From Chloroflexota bacterium (GTDB lineage: Bacteria; Chloroflexota; Anaerolineae; Aggregatilineales; Phototrophicaceae), in the NCBI GenBank assembly GCA_026707225.1, contig JAPOXG010000010.1, forward strand, positions 1-64,000: a stretch of 64,000 bases of DNA, given 5' to 3'. The position numbers and the translations under genes were made by a program. The notes beneath the pieces were generated by a model. The model ran no database searches. It saw nothing but the letters and a program-made list of their open reading frames with translations, and was not told where the DNA came from. How positions within the stretch are numbered: position 1 is the first letter of the stretch; each line of letters starts with the position of its first letter. Shown piece after piece: positions 35,531 to 43,918 of this stretch.

Positions 35531-36571
35531 ATGGAATACATCGACTTGAGAAGCGATACCGTCTCACATCCGACGCCGGCGATGCGTGCGGCAATGGCGC
35601 AGGCGGCGGTCGGTGATGATGTTTATCATGATGATCCGACCGTGAACCAATTGGAAGCGGAGGCGGCGGCGAAATTGGGCAAAGAGGCGGCCGTCTTTGT
35701 CACCAGTGGCACGCAGGGCAATCTCTGCGCCTTGCTCGCTCACTGCCAGCGCGGCGAATCCATCATCATCGGCGACACATCGCACATCTTTCGCAATGAG
35801 CAGGGCGGGATGGCGCAATTCGGCGGTCTCATCCCGCGTACGGTTCCGGTACAGGCGGACGCCACCATGCGCTTTAGCGATCTCGAAGAGGCGATCAATC
35901 CCGATGACGAGCACAAGCCGGTCACGCGCTTGGTCGCGCTGGAAAATACGCACAACATGGCCGGCGGCGTACCGATCTCCCCTGAATACACTGCTGAGGT
36001 TGGGGAGTTCGCCCGCCGACACGGGCTGATCCTGCACATTGATGGCGCGCGGATATTCAACGCGGCCGCCGCATTCGCCGTTGATGTGAAAGAGCTGGTG
36101 GCGGCTGCCGATTCAGTGACCTTCTGCTTGTCCAAAGGTCTGTGCGCGCCGGTTGGTTCTGTGCTGGCTGGGAATGACGCTTTTATTCGACGGGCGCGCC
36201 GGGGGCGGAAAGCTTTGGGGGGCAGCCTCCGGCAGGCCGGCGTCCTGGCCGCTGCCGGTCTCATCGCGCTTCACGAAATGACCGATCGCCTGATCGAGGA
36301 TCACCGTAACGCGCAGCTGCTCGCTGAGGGTTTGAGCGAAATACCCGGCCTGCGCATTCACAGCCAGCATACGAATTTCATCGTCTTTGCGCTCGCGGCC
36401 GATATCGGGCTCTCGCTTGATGAATTTGTTCGCTTGCTATGGGAGAAATATAATATTCGCATGTCTCCCTACGGCGGGGAAACGGGCGAAATTCGCTTGC
36501 GCACCCACTATTGGATTGACCAGCCCGCCATCGCGAAGACCTTGTCGGCGGTCCGAGCCATACTCTCATGA
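35531..36571 (+). CDS. Low-specificity L-threonine aldolase (PLP enzyme)
   Basis: It cleaves threonine or allo-threonine to glycine and acetaldehyde using pyridoxal phosphate. The N-terminus IDLRSDTVSHPTPAM is the family signature. LENTHNMAGG and HIDGARIFNAA follow, with the PLP lysine in LSKGLCAPVGS (Lys202). Length (346 aa) is standard. Its TGA overlaps the ATG of the next gene (ATGA), so the two are coupled. Confidence 0.93.
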   Translation: MEYIDLRSDTVSHPTPAMRAAMAQAAVGDDVYHDDPTVNQLEAEAAAKLGKEAAVFVTSGTQGNLCALLAHCQRGESIIIGDTSHIFRNEQGGMAQFGGLIPRTVPVQADATMRFSDLEEAINPDDEHKPVTRLVALENTHNMAGGVPISPEYTAEVGEFARRHGLILHIDGARIFNAAAAFAVDVKELVAAADSVTFCLSKGLCAPVGSVLAGNDAFIRRARRGRKALGGSLRQAGVLAAAGLIALHEMTDRLIEDHRNAQLLAEGLSEIPGLRIHSQHTNFIVFALAADIGLSLDEFVRLLWEKYNIRMSPYGGETGEIRLRTHYWIDQPAIAKTLSAVRAILS

Positions 36572-37320
36572 TGCCCAAGGCGCCATTTGATCCGCTCCCT
36601 GATGACGAGGATCGGGCAGACTCCACAGGCGAATCGGCTGTCGCCGCTGACTCATCTGAGGCGCCTCAAGCGCGGACCGAGACAGCCCGCGCACGGGCGC
36701 GCCCTCAATATCGAGGCGCCAGCGATCCCCTCTTCGGCTTCATCATCGCGGCCGCGTTGAGCGTCGGACTAACGCCGCTTTTGCCGGATAGCGTCGAACT
36801 TCGTTATACACTCGCCTGGGGCGCATTGGCCGGCGTGAGCGTCCTGTCCTGGCTGCTCGGCAACATGGAACGGATCGGCCAGGAACGACCCGATAACCTG
36901 GGTTGGGGCGTCCTCTATGGCATACTGCTGGGTATCCCGTTTCTTGTGTTTCTGAGCCAGCACATACTGGGACCGGCAACGAGCCGCCTGTTCCCGGGCA
37001 TGTCAACGGGAAGTCTGCTCGCTTTTCTGGTATTTGTTATGCCGCTGGCCGAGACGCTTTTTTTCCGCGGACTGCTGCAGAGCCAGCTCATGTCTTGGTT
37101 GGTGGGTCTGTTGGCGACGCTGTGGAATATCGTGCTCTTCTTTCCCGTGATGTGGCAGTCCATTTCGGATCATCAGGCGGTTGCCCTGGTCATTGTTATC
37201 CTGCTGTTGATGACAAACTTGCTCTATGTTTACGTGCGCGAACGCAATGGGCTGGCTTCGTCCTGGATTTGTCAGATCGTCTGCAACTTCATCATTCTTT
37301 ATATTCCATCGTTGAGCTAG
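36568..37320 (+). CDS. CPBP-like membrane protein with degenerate active site
   Basis: An acidic, disordered N-terminus (1-50) precedes about seven membrane segments. The segment MPLAETLFFRGLLQSQL aligns with the CPBP protease motif EExxxR, but the first Glu is Ala. The final motif, normally HxxxN, reads ICQIVCNF, with no His. The protein is therefore probably a non-catalytic CPBP relative. Length is 250 aa. It is translationally coupled to the threonine aldolase, which may only reflect packing. Confidence 0.72.
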   Translation: MMPKAPFDPLPDDEDRADSTGESAVAADSSEAPQARTETARARARPQYRGASDPLFGFIIAAALSVGLTPLLPDSVELRYTLAWGALAGVSVLSWLLGNMERIGQERPDNLGWGVLYGILLGIPFLVFLSQHILGPATSRLFPGMSTGSLLAFLVFVMPLAETLFFRGLLQSQLMSWLVGLLATLWNIVLFFPVMWQSISDHQAVALVIVILLLMTNLLYVYVRERNGLASSWICQIVCNFIILYIPSLS

Positions 37321-37406
37321 CCGGCGCCGGACTCAGATCCTGCCAAACAAATAGCCGCGACCATATCGACCGCGGCGACCTGCCAGAACCCAGACCAATT
37401 GGAAGG

Positions 37407-38120
37407 CTATTCGGCCAGATGCTCCAGCGGGTCTGGTTTCGGCAGCGGCTTGATGAATCCAGCGAAGAAGACAAGAGCCAGCCCGGCCACGAATCCGCCT
37501 ATATGCGCCCAGTGCGCCACATCCGTTTCGACGCCGATCCAGCCTACCTGCTGCAAGACATCCATCAGCAGCCAGTAGCCCAGGAAGAGAAAAGCGGGCA
37601 CATTCAGCGACCAGACAAAGGGGCGGAAGAAGCCAAGCAAGGTCTTGACTTTGGCTCTGGGTCGCAGTACGAGGAATCCTCCCATGACACCGGCTATGGC
37701 GCCGCTCGCGCCAATCACGACGCCGGTATCGGTGACTGTGCAGACTGTATTGCCAAATGCGACATGCGCCAAAGTCGCAACCGCGCCGAATCCCAAATAG
37801 GCGAGCATGAATTTTATGCTGCCGAGATAGCGCTCCACCAAGCCGCCGAATAAGAACAGGAACCACATATTGCCCAGCAGATGAGCGGCGCTCGCGTGCA
37901 AGAACAGGCTGCGGAATCCGTCCAAGCCGGTCGCGGCGATCGACTGCTCGCCAATCTTGCAAACTTCCAAGCCGAAGTTTTGCAGCGCCGCCTTCAGGAA
38001 TCCGTCGCCTTGAGCGTCTACCGAAAGCTCCCAGAGGAATACCGCGAGGTTGATGGCGATGATGGCAAGGGCTGCTTTCGGAATCGTCTTGTCTCGGCCG
38101 ACCACCGTCAATGGAAACAT
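37407..38120 (-). CDS. Rhomboid family intramembrane serine protease
   Basis: This membrane protease cuts substrates within or near the bilayer. The catalytic serine is in GASGAIAGVMG (Ser139) and the histidine is in HWAHIGGF (His206); HLLGNMWFLFLFG provides the conserved Asn. Six or seven hydrophobic segments are visible in 237 aa. It is a paralogue of the next gene on the same strand, and the two share length and order of motifs. Confidence 0.92.
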   Translation of the reverse strand: MFPLTVVGRDKTIPKAALAIIAINLAVFLWELSVDAQGDGFLKAALQNFGLEVCKIGEQSIAATGLDGFRSLFLHASAAHLLGNMWFLFLFGGLVERYLGSIKFMLAYLGFGAVATLAHVAFGNTVCTVTDTGVVIGASGAIAGVMGGFLVLRPRAKVKTLLGFFRPFVWSLNVPAFLFLGYWLLMDVLQQVGWIGVETDVAHWAHIGGFVAGLALVFFAGFIKPLPKPDPLEHLAE

Positions 38121-38213
38121 ATCGCATCCCTGAGCCTAGCTTGCAATTTATACGTTATCACAAGGTTTTGGTTTTGCGCAAGCCAGACCGATCCAGCGCA
38201 GTGTGCTGCGATC

Positions 38214-38900
38214 TTATTGCTGAGTGCGCGGCGGTGTGATGAAGAAGGAAAAGAGAAAAATCAGCGCCAGCCCGGTGATGAAGCCGCCGACGTGCCCCCA
38301 ATGCACGTTGATCCGCGGCGCGACCGAGCCCACCTGATTGAAGAATTGCAGAAAGAACCAGTATATGAGATAGACCCAGGCCGGCACATTGACGTCGTAG
38401 CCGAATACTTTGAGAATGACGATCTTCGACTGGATGCGCGCGGTCGGGAATAGAAACAGGAAGGCGCCAATAATGCCGGAGATGGCGCCACTGGAGCCGA
38501 CCATATACTGTGGCTCGCCACAGAGCCTGCCATCGAAGAACAAATGCCCCAGATGGCCGCCAAAGCCAACGAGCAGATAGAAGGCGAGAAAGCGCCAATG
38601 CCCGAGATGTTCTTCGATCCGCGCGCCGAACACATAAAAGATGATGATATTCGAAGTCAGGTGCACAAAACTCATGTGCAGGAAGATGCTGCGCATGCCA
38701 TCGATCAGCGTTTCGCTCAATGGCTGGCTGTGGACCGCGCATACGTCCAGCACGTACTGCCGGTAAACCTCTTCAAGCGAGAGCCCGCCGAGGAAGGCAT
38801 AAACCAGGACGTAAGAGAAGGCCAGCACGTTGGCGACCGTGACAAAGAAAGCGACATAGGGTCGATAACTGGAGGTGCCGACAATCTTGTAGGGGATCAT
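38214..38900 (-). CDS. Rhomboid family intramembrane serine protease
   Basis: This is a second rhomboid, upstream of the first by 93 bases. The active site is GSSGAISGIIG (Ser137) with His203 in HWGHVGGF and Asn84 in HLTSNIIIF. Length is 228 aa. Sequence similarity to its neighbour is clear but moderate (both carry an N-terminal hydrophobic helix and VNVPA before the last helices), suggesting an old tandem duplication. Substrates are unknown. Confidence 0.92.
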   Translation of the reverse strand: MIPYKIVGTSSYRPYVAFFVTVANVLAFSYVLVYAFLGGLSLEEVYRQYVLDVCAVHSQPLSETLIDGMRSIFLHMSFVHLTSNIIIFYVFGARIEEHLGHWRFLAFYLLVGFGGHLGHLFFDGRLCGEPQYMVGSSGAISGIIGAFLFLFPTARIQSKIVILKVFGYDVNVPAWVYLIYWFFLQFFNQVGSVAPRINVHWGHVGGFITGLALIFLFSFFITPPRTQQ

Positions 38901-39029
38901 GCTGCATGTTCCGCGTCAATCCGCACGCTCAGATTAGCATGGGATTGTGGCGGAAGGCAAATGCAGCGGAAAGGGTCCTAAGCGCGTTTGATCCAGTTCA
39001 GGAGCGCTGCGATGCGGGAATCAGTCGCT

Positions 39030-40166
39030 TTAGCGTTCGTCAATCGGCGTCCACATGCGACCGCGCGGACCGACGTAATTGGCTTTGGGACGTATCAGGC
39101 GGCCGCCCATTTGGGCGATGACATGGGCTGACCAGCCAGCGATCCGCGACATGGCGAAGAGCGGCGTGAACATATCGACAGCGAGATCCAAAGTGTAAAG
39201 AACGATCGCGCTGTAATAATCGACATTGGGATACAAATTGCGCTTGATAAAGTATTCGTCAGCGCGGGCTGTCTCAGCCAGCTTCACCGCGATGTCGTAC
39301 CACTTGCGCTTGCCCGAGCTTTCCGCCAGCGCCTCAGCATGACGGCGGAGTATTCCCGCGCGCGGGTCATTCGATTTGTAGACGCGATGCCCGATGCCCA
39401 TGATGCGCCGCTGACCGGACTTGACGTATTTGTCGAACCAGGGTTCAACATTGTCGACTGCGCCGATTTCCAGAAACATATTCATCGCGGCCGAATTGGC
39501 GCCGCCATGAGACGGTCCCTTCAAGGCGCCGATGCCGGCGACGATGGCGCTGTGCAAATCCGATCCGGTTGCGGTGACGACGCGGGTGGTGAATGTGCTG
39601 GCGTTCATGCCGTGCTCCGCCAGCAGCACCAGGTAGACATTGAGCGCGGCGCAAGCGGTGGCTTCCGGTTCCTCGCCCGATATCATATACACGAAGTTTT
39701 CCGCCACGCTGAGGTCGGCTCGCGGTTGGACGGGCGCTTCGCCCTTTGCGATCCGCATCCAGGCGGCGCAGATGGTGGTGATCTGGCCCGTCAGACGTAT
39801 CGCCTTCGCCTTCGCCGCTTCTTTGTCGGTGAGATTCTCAGCCTCGCTGTCAAAAGCGGAAAGCATGGAAACTGCCGTTCGCAGCGCCGCCATCGCTGGC
39901 GTGCCCGGGGGCAGCGATTGCAGCATGGTGATGATCTCGTCCGGTATGGCCGCGTTCCGCGCGATTGTGAGGCGCAACTCTTGGTATTCCGCGCGATTGG
40001 GCAGGCGGTTGTTGAATAACAAGAACAGGACTTCCTCAAATGTGGCTTTCTCCGCCAGGTCTTCAATGGCGTATCCGCAATAGATTAGTTCTCCAATGCT
40101 GCCATCAATGTAACTTGTGCTGATATCGGCAACGACGGCTTCTTCAAGCCCACCTTTGTCCGCCAT
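39030..40166 (-). CDS. Citrate synthase family protein
   Basis: It condenses acetyl-CoA and oxaloacetate, or possibly propionyl-CoA as a 2-methylcitrate synthase. Family motifs: IDGSIGELIYCGYAIEDLAE, KGPSHGGANSAAMNMF and MGIGHRVYKSNDPRAGILRRHAE, with active-site His and Asp residues, and the end RPKANYVGPRGR. The ATG at 40166 has AAGGAG nine bases upstream (378 aa); a 60-residue upstream extension to 40346 is not credible. No prpB/prpD genes are near, so a TCA role is likelier. Confidence 0.93.
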   Translation of the reverse strand: MADKGGLEEAVVADISTSYIDGSIGELIYCGYAIEDLAEKATFEEVLFLLFNNRLPNRAEYQELRLTIARNAAIPDEIITMLQSLPPGTPAMAALRTAVSMLSAFDSEAENLTDKEAAKAKAIRLTGQITTICAAWMRIAKGEAPVQPRADLSVAENFVYMISGEEPEATACAALNVYLVLLAEHGMNASTFTTRVVTATGSDLHSAIVAGIGALKGPSHGGANSAAMNMFLEIGAVDNVEPWFDKYVKSGQRRIMGIGHRVYKSNDPRAGILRRHAEALAESSGKRKWYDIAVKLAETARADEYFIKRNLYPNVDYYSAIVLYTLDLAVDMFTPLFAMSRIAGWSAHVIAQMGGRLIRPKANYVGPRGRMWTPIDER

Positions 40167-40280
40167 GAAGTCTTTCTCCTTATTGAAGATTGCGTTCGCC
40201 GCAAGTCGCCTCGCCGCTTGACCAGGATGAATGCAACACTGGCTGCGCTGAGTAAAATGCCTTCTTCGATAACGCGCGCT

Positions 40281-40309
40281 AGTATAGCACTCGCTATGAC
40301 GCGCTACAA
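40281..40309 (-). promoter_or_regulatory. Predicted citrate synthase promoter
   Basis: On the minus strand TTGTAG (40304-40309) is 17 bases from TATACT (40281-40286). The -10 is good, the -35 partial. It overlaps a short palindrome, GCTAGTATAGC. The leader would be about 108 bases. Confidence 0.4.
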
Positions 40310-40560
40310 TGTTGATAAGTCCTGCGGAAACTTGGAATGGCGCCAACAGCGACCAGGGCGATATGCGTCTGGCGAAAAGTTGCCGTTGCGCGAAACTCGT
40401 CTATGTGCTAATCTGCTGCCCATGTTTGAGTCGGGCGCAAGAATGACAAGATTAGGGGAAGCCTGTTGCTGCGTCTGTACGATCGATTCGGCGTTGTGCC
40501 GCGTCGGGATCTGCGCTGATTGAGGTTCCCCCGCCTGAGTGGCGAAAAGGACATCGACAG

Positions 40561-40587
40561 GAGCCAGCCCAAGCGGTTGGCTCTTTT
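40561..40587 (+). terminator. Rho-independent terminator-like hairpin before the JAMM gene
   Basis: GAGCCAGCC pairs with GGTTGGCTC (one G-T wobble) around loop CAAGC and is followed by TTTT. It lies 33 bases upstream of the ATG at 40621. It either ends an unseen upstream transcript or acts as an attenuator for the cluster downstream. Confidence 0.65.
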
Positions 40588-40620
40588 GATATGATGCGAT
40601 ATTGATTTGGGTCTTACTTC

Positions 40621-41046
40621 ATGAATGTCCACCTGAGCAGTGAGCTGCAAGGCAAGATTTTCGAGCAGATGGAAGCCTCGTATCCGAACGAAGGCGGCGG
40701 CTTCCTGCTGGGTGAAGCGCAGGACGGCGCCATCACAATCTTGGACATTATCGAGGTGGAAAACACGTTTGCCGAAGCAGAGCAATACCATCGATACGCG
40801 ATGAGGCCGCAGGACTGGATGCGCCTGGAAGATGAGGCTGACGAGCGGGGCCTTAGCCTGGTCGGCTATTATCACAGTCATCCGGACTCGCCGGCCATTC
40901 CATCGGAGTACGACCGCGAGCACGCGCTGCCGAACTTCGTTTATGTCATCACAGCCGTCATGATGGCGAAGGCAAGCGATATGCAGGTCTGGCGCTTGCG
41001 CGCGGATCGCAGCGCCTTTGATAGTGGCAGGCTCTCGATCACCTGA
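40621..41046 (+). CDS. JAMM/MPN+ zinc metalloprotease (Mov34/PAD-1, Mec+-like)
   Basis: This family removes peptides or amino acids from the C-terminus of ubiquitin-like proteins, as the Rpn11/AMSH enzymes and mycobacterial Mec+ do. The full JAMM motif is present: Glu24 (NEGGGFLLG), His85 and His87 (YYHSHP), Ser95 and Asp98 (PSEYD). Length (141 aa) is the bacterial minimal form. It is followed by a ubiquitin-like protein and an E1-rhodanese on the same strand, the classic partners. The probable substrate is the neighbour's C-terminus. Confidence 0.93.
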   Translation: MNVHLSSELQGKIFEQMEASYPNEGGGFLLGEAQDGAITILDIIEVENTFAEAEQYHRYAMRPQDWMRLEDEADERGLSLVGYYHSHPDSPAIPSEYDREHALPNFVYVITAVMMAKASDMQVWRLRADRSAFDSGRLSIT

Positions 41047-41161
41047 GGTTTTCGCTTGTCAATCGTCGGCGGACTCGTTGGAACAGTCTTTGCCCGTAAG
41101 AATTGGGCGGTACATCTCGTTCATATAGAGAGTCTTTGGGAGACCGGAAGAGGGGCAAAAT

Positions 41162-41494
41162 ATGGCGAAGATTCGCATTCCAACGCCACTGCGCGCGTAC
41201 ACTGAAGGCGCATCCGACATTGAGGTTGCGGGCAGCACCGTCGGTGAGGCTCTTGGCAATCTGGTAGAGCAGCATCCTGATCTGCGCCTTCACCTGTTCC
41301 AGGACGATGAGTTGCGCAGCTTCGTCAACATCTTTATCGGCGATGAAGACATCCGTTTCATGCAGGGGCTGGACACGGAAATTGACGCCGCGGACAGCCT
41401 GCGCATCATTCCGAGCATCGCCGGCGGCAACCAGCCTCGGTCTCACCAAAGCTTTAGGGGGAAGACGATTGCAGGAGAGGAGGCGCCACGATGA
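41162..41494 (+). CDS. Ubiquitin-like sulfur carrier (MoaD/ThiS family) with C-terminal tail
   Basis: The beta-grasp protein carries sulfur as a C-terminal thiocarboxylate. It runs from KIRIPTPLRAYTEG to SLRIIPSIAGG, where Gly88-Gly89 are the expected terminus. The frame continues another 21 residues (90-110) to a stop overlapping the next start. Known sulfur carriers end at Gly-Gly, so this tail must be removed before activation, and the JAMM protease upstream is a natural candidate. The tail also spans the ribosome site of the E1 gene. It may instead reflect loss of a stop codon. Confidence 0.9.
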   Translation: MAKIRIPTPLRAYTEGASDIEVAGSTVGEALGNLVEQHPDLRLHLFQDDELRSFVNIFIGDEDIRFMQGLDTEIDAADSLRIIPSIAGGNQPRSHQSFRGKTIAGEEAPR

Positions 41495-42735
41495 CATCTC
41501 TTCATCAGCGATTCACTGACTTAAGCAACGACGAGGTCAAGCGATACAGCCGCCACGTGATTATGCCGGAAGTCGGCATAGAGGGCCAGCGCCGCTTGAA
41601 AGCGTCCAGCGTGCTGCTCATTGGGACCGGCGGCTTGGGCAGCCCGCTAGCGCTCTATCTGGCGGCGGCCGGGATCGGGCGAATCGGGCTGGTCGACTAC
41701 GATGTCGTCGATTTCACCAACCTGCAGCGCCAGGTCATCCATGGGGTCAGCACCGTCGGCGCATCCAAGCTCGAAAGCGCGGAAGCCCGCATGCTCGACC
41801 TGAATCCCGATATCGAAGTGGTCAAATACAATGAGCCGCTGACATCGGACAACGCCTTGCAGATCTTTAGCGACGCTTGGGATATCGTCATTGATGGAAC
41901 CGATAATTTTCCAACGCGCTATCTGGTCAATGACGCCTGTGTCAAACTTGGGCTTCCCAACGTCTATGGCAGCATCTTTCGCTTCGAAGGCCAACTCAGC
42001 GTCTTCTACGCCGACGAAGGTCCATGCTACCGCTGCATGTTCCCCGAGCCGCCGCCGCCCGGATTAGTGCCGAGCTGCGCGGAAGGCGGCGTACTTGGCA
42101 TCTTGCCCGGCACGATCGGCACGATGCAAGCCACCGAAGCGATCAAGTTGCTCCTCGGCATCGGCGATCCTATGATCGGGCGCATGATGCTTTATGACGC
42201 GCTGGAGATGAGCTTCCAAACGATCAAAGTGCGCAAGGACCCGAATTGCCCTGTTTGCGGCATTGCTGTGGGTGAAATCGAACTGATTGACTACGAGCAA
42301 TTCTGCGGCATGCCGGCGCATGACCATAGCGAATTCACTTCGGTGGATGAGACCTCGAACATCGACATCAAGACGGTCACCGTGCATGATGTGAAAGCGG
42401 CGCTGGAGAACGGCGATGACGTCGTCGTGATTGATGTGCGCGACCCGCATGAATGGGACATCAGCGTCATCGACGGCGCCGTGAAGATCCCCAAACCCGA
42501 TATTCAGTTGGCCAAGAATGGGATTCAAGGCGGCCGCCGCTTGTGGGAGGAGACGGTCCTGAAGGAGATCCCCAAGGACAAGACCCTGTATTTGCATTGC
42601 CGCTCGGGTGTGCGCAGCGCCGATAGCATCGCCTTCTTGTCGGAAGTCGGCTACGACCTGGAAAAGATGTACAACGTCGAGGGCGGCATCCTGGCTTGGG
42701 CCGACGAGATTGACCCCGCGATGCCGAAGTATTAG
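41491..42735 (+). CDS. E1-like adenylyltransferase with rhodanese domain (MoeB/ThiF-rhodanese)
   Basis: It adenylates the Gly-Gly end of a sulfur carrier and, through the rhodanese domain, supplies sulfur, like MOCS3/Uba4. The ATP site is GTGGLGS (45-51). Zinc Cys pairs are 179/182 and 253/256, and the E1 Cys is in VPSCAEGG (Cys196). The rhodanese domain (about 290-414) has active-site loop HCRSGVRS (Cys370). All key residues are intact. Length is 414 aa. An ATGA overlap with the ubiquitin-like gene shows coupling. Cysteine, thiamine, molybdopterin or tRNA thiolation are all possible end points; no cysM, thi or moa gene is near. Confidence 0.95.
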   Translation: MTSLHQRFTDLSNDEVKRYSRHVIMPEVGIEGQRRLKASSVLLIGTGGLGSPLALYLAAAGIGRIGLVDYDVVDFTNLQRQVIHGVSTVGASKLESAEARMLDLNPDIEVVKYNEPLTSDNALQIFSDAWDIVIDGTDNFPTRYLVNDACVKLGLPNVYGSIFRFEGQLSVFYADEGPCYRCMFPEPPPPGLVPSCAEGGVLGILPGTIGTMQATEAIKLLLGIGDPMIGRMMLYDALEMSFQTIKVRKDPNCPVCGIAVGEIELIDYEQFCGMPAHDHSEFTSVDETSNIDIKTVTVHDVKAALENGDDVVVIDVRDPHEWDISVIDGAVKIPKPDIQLAKNGIQGGRRLWEETVLKEIPKDKTLYLHCRSGVRSADSIAFLSEVGYDLEKMYNVEGGILAWADEIDPAMPKY

Positions 42736-42762
42736 TGGCGTTGCAGCTTAGGCAGTGCCTTA

Positions 42763-43917
42763 CTATTCTGTGGCAAACTCAATGCTTTCAAGCTGCAAAA
42801 GGTTGGAACGGCGATCCACAAACTTGAATCGTCCGGCAACTTTGACTCGGGACTTATAAAACCTGCCCAGATTATGACCGTAATTGTCCGGCACATGAAT
42901 ACGCCATTCGGAATTGTCTTCAGCTTGTAGCTTCAGTTCTTCAAGGCCCGGTGTCATTGCGTCGGCATAGCGCAGTTCGCCGATGACTTCGTGCAATTCA
43001 TCCGACAATCTATATTGCTTTAGTGTTTCGTGATCTACAGGCGGTACATAAACGCTGCTGATGTCTTCGGCTGTACGGTCGAACAGCACGCTTCGGCGTC
43101 TGTCGTCTACAGCGGCTTCAATACCGATAGCGGTGACTCTTTCACCGTCTGGAGCGACGCTCTTTGCATGCCTCATAAAGTCGTGATAGTACTCGTCACT
43201 TTCGTAACTTGACCTTAGAGTACTTAGTCTTCCGCTCTGAAGCGTGCTGAAATTGCTAAGGATTCTTGCGTTAATGGCGGTTGCATCAAAGTTTGGCAGT
43301 GACAATTGCTTTCCAACCGGCACGAGTCTAATGCTGATTTTGAAGCTTCCTCTTTTGGGCGGCGCAGCCAAAACACGGAAATTGTTTTCCGAAACGGATT
43401 GTTCCTTGAACTGGTAGCTCAGCACGTATCGTATTGTGCTGCGAAGCAATGTATGCCAGTCCTTCATTTGCGAAGAAAGCATGTTCACATCTAGCAAGCC
43501 CGCGTCTGCTTCAAGACCCTGCCAAGTCAGTTCCAATTCATTGTCAAGTTTTGGTGGGTCAGCAGATTCCAGACTTAGGCACAGTCTGACCTTCGCAAGC
43601 AGATCGTATAACTCCGAGCGTTGGATATCGTCTGCTTGGCCGGTCAATCCATGAGCGATGAGAATCTCGGATTTGTGGTAGTAGCCCGCGCGATACGCGA
43701 ATAACGCTGCATTAAGATGCAAAGCAACATGCATATGATGTGATGGGTGTTGCCTTAAGAGGCTAGCCGCTTCAGCCTCCTTGAGGTAGGCCTGTTTGGT
43801 GTACTCGATTTCCGCGCTTGTGTCTCCTGCTCGACGTGCGAAATATGCCTTATCTTCTAAGTCGGCCGCCGAGTCATGCAACTCGGCGCTTCTGTTGAAA
43901 CTTGCTTCAAGATCCAT
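42763..43917 (-). CDS. Uncharacterised protein, second gene of a two-gene cassette
   Basis: The function is unknown. Residues 1-115 are helical with TPR-like features (HMHVALHLNAALFAYRAGYYHKSEILIAHGL). The middle (160-290) is mixed, with DEYYHDFMRHAKSVAPDGERV. The C-terminal 80 residues look like a small beta domain (GELRYADAMTP ... RVKVAGRFKF). From memory this resembles a widespread uncharacterised family in cyanobacteria and Chloroflexota; this was not searched. It begins two bases after the stop of the smaller partner. Base composition looks slightly lower in G+C than flanking genes, not computed exactly. Confidence 0.72.
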   Translation of the reverse strand: MDLEASFNRSAELHDSAADLEDKAYFARRAGDTSAEIEYTKQAYLKEAEAASLLRQHPSHHMHVALHLNAALFAYRAGYYHKSEILIAHGLTGQADDIQRSELYDLLAKVRLCLSLESADPPKLDNELELTWQGLEADAGLLDVNMLSSQMKDWHTLLRSTIRYVLSYQFKEQSVSENNFRVLAAPPKRGSFKISIRLVPVGKQLSLPNFDATAINARILSNFSTLQSGRLSTLRSSYESDEYYHDFMRHAKSVAPDGERVTAIGIEAAVDDRRRSVLFDRTAEDISSVYVPPVDHETLKQYRLSDELHEVIGELRYADAMTPGLEELKLQAEDNSEWRIHVPDNYGHNLGRFYKSRVKVAGRFKFVDRRSNLLQLESIEFATE

Positions 43918-43918
43918 T

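Larger units (their letters stand above)
40167..40620. other. 454-base divergent intergenic region
   Basis: It holds the predicted citrate synthase promoter (40281-40309) and a plus-strand terminator-like hairpin (40561-40587) only 33 bases before the JAMM gene. A plus-strand open frame at 40218-40523 exists but has no ribosome site or recognisable protein and is not called. The stretch between is unassigned. A regulatory leader for the JAMM cluster would fit. Confidence 0.5.

Noticed and set aside
36903..37853. Long plus-strand open frame of 316 codons
   Set aside because: It overlaps the CPBP-like gene and runs antisense through the first rhomboid; the translation shows no domain and no ribosome site. 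It is a shadow of high-G+C coding sequence.
40218..40523. Plus-strand open frame ending in a Cys-rich segment before the JAMM gene
   Set aside because: No ribosome site, no known motif, low-complexity composition. The Cys-rich end looked like a metal or thiol peptide but cannot be supported.
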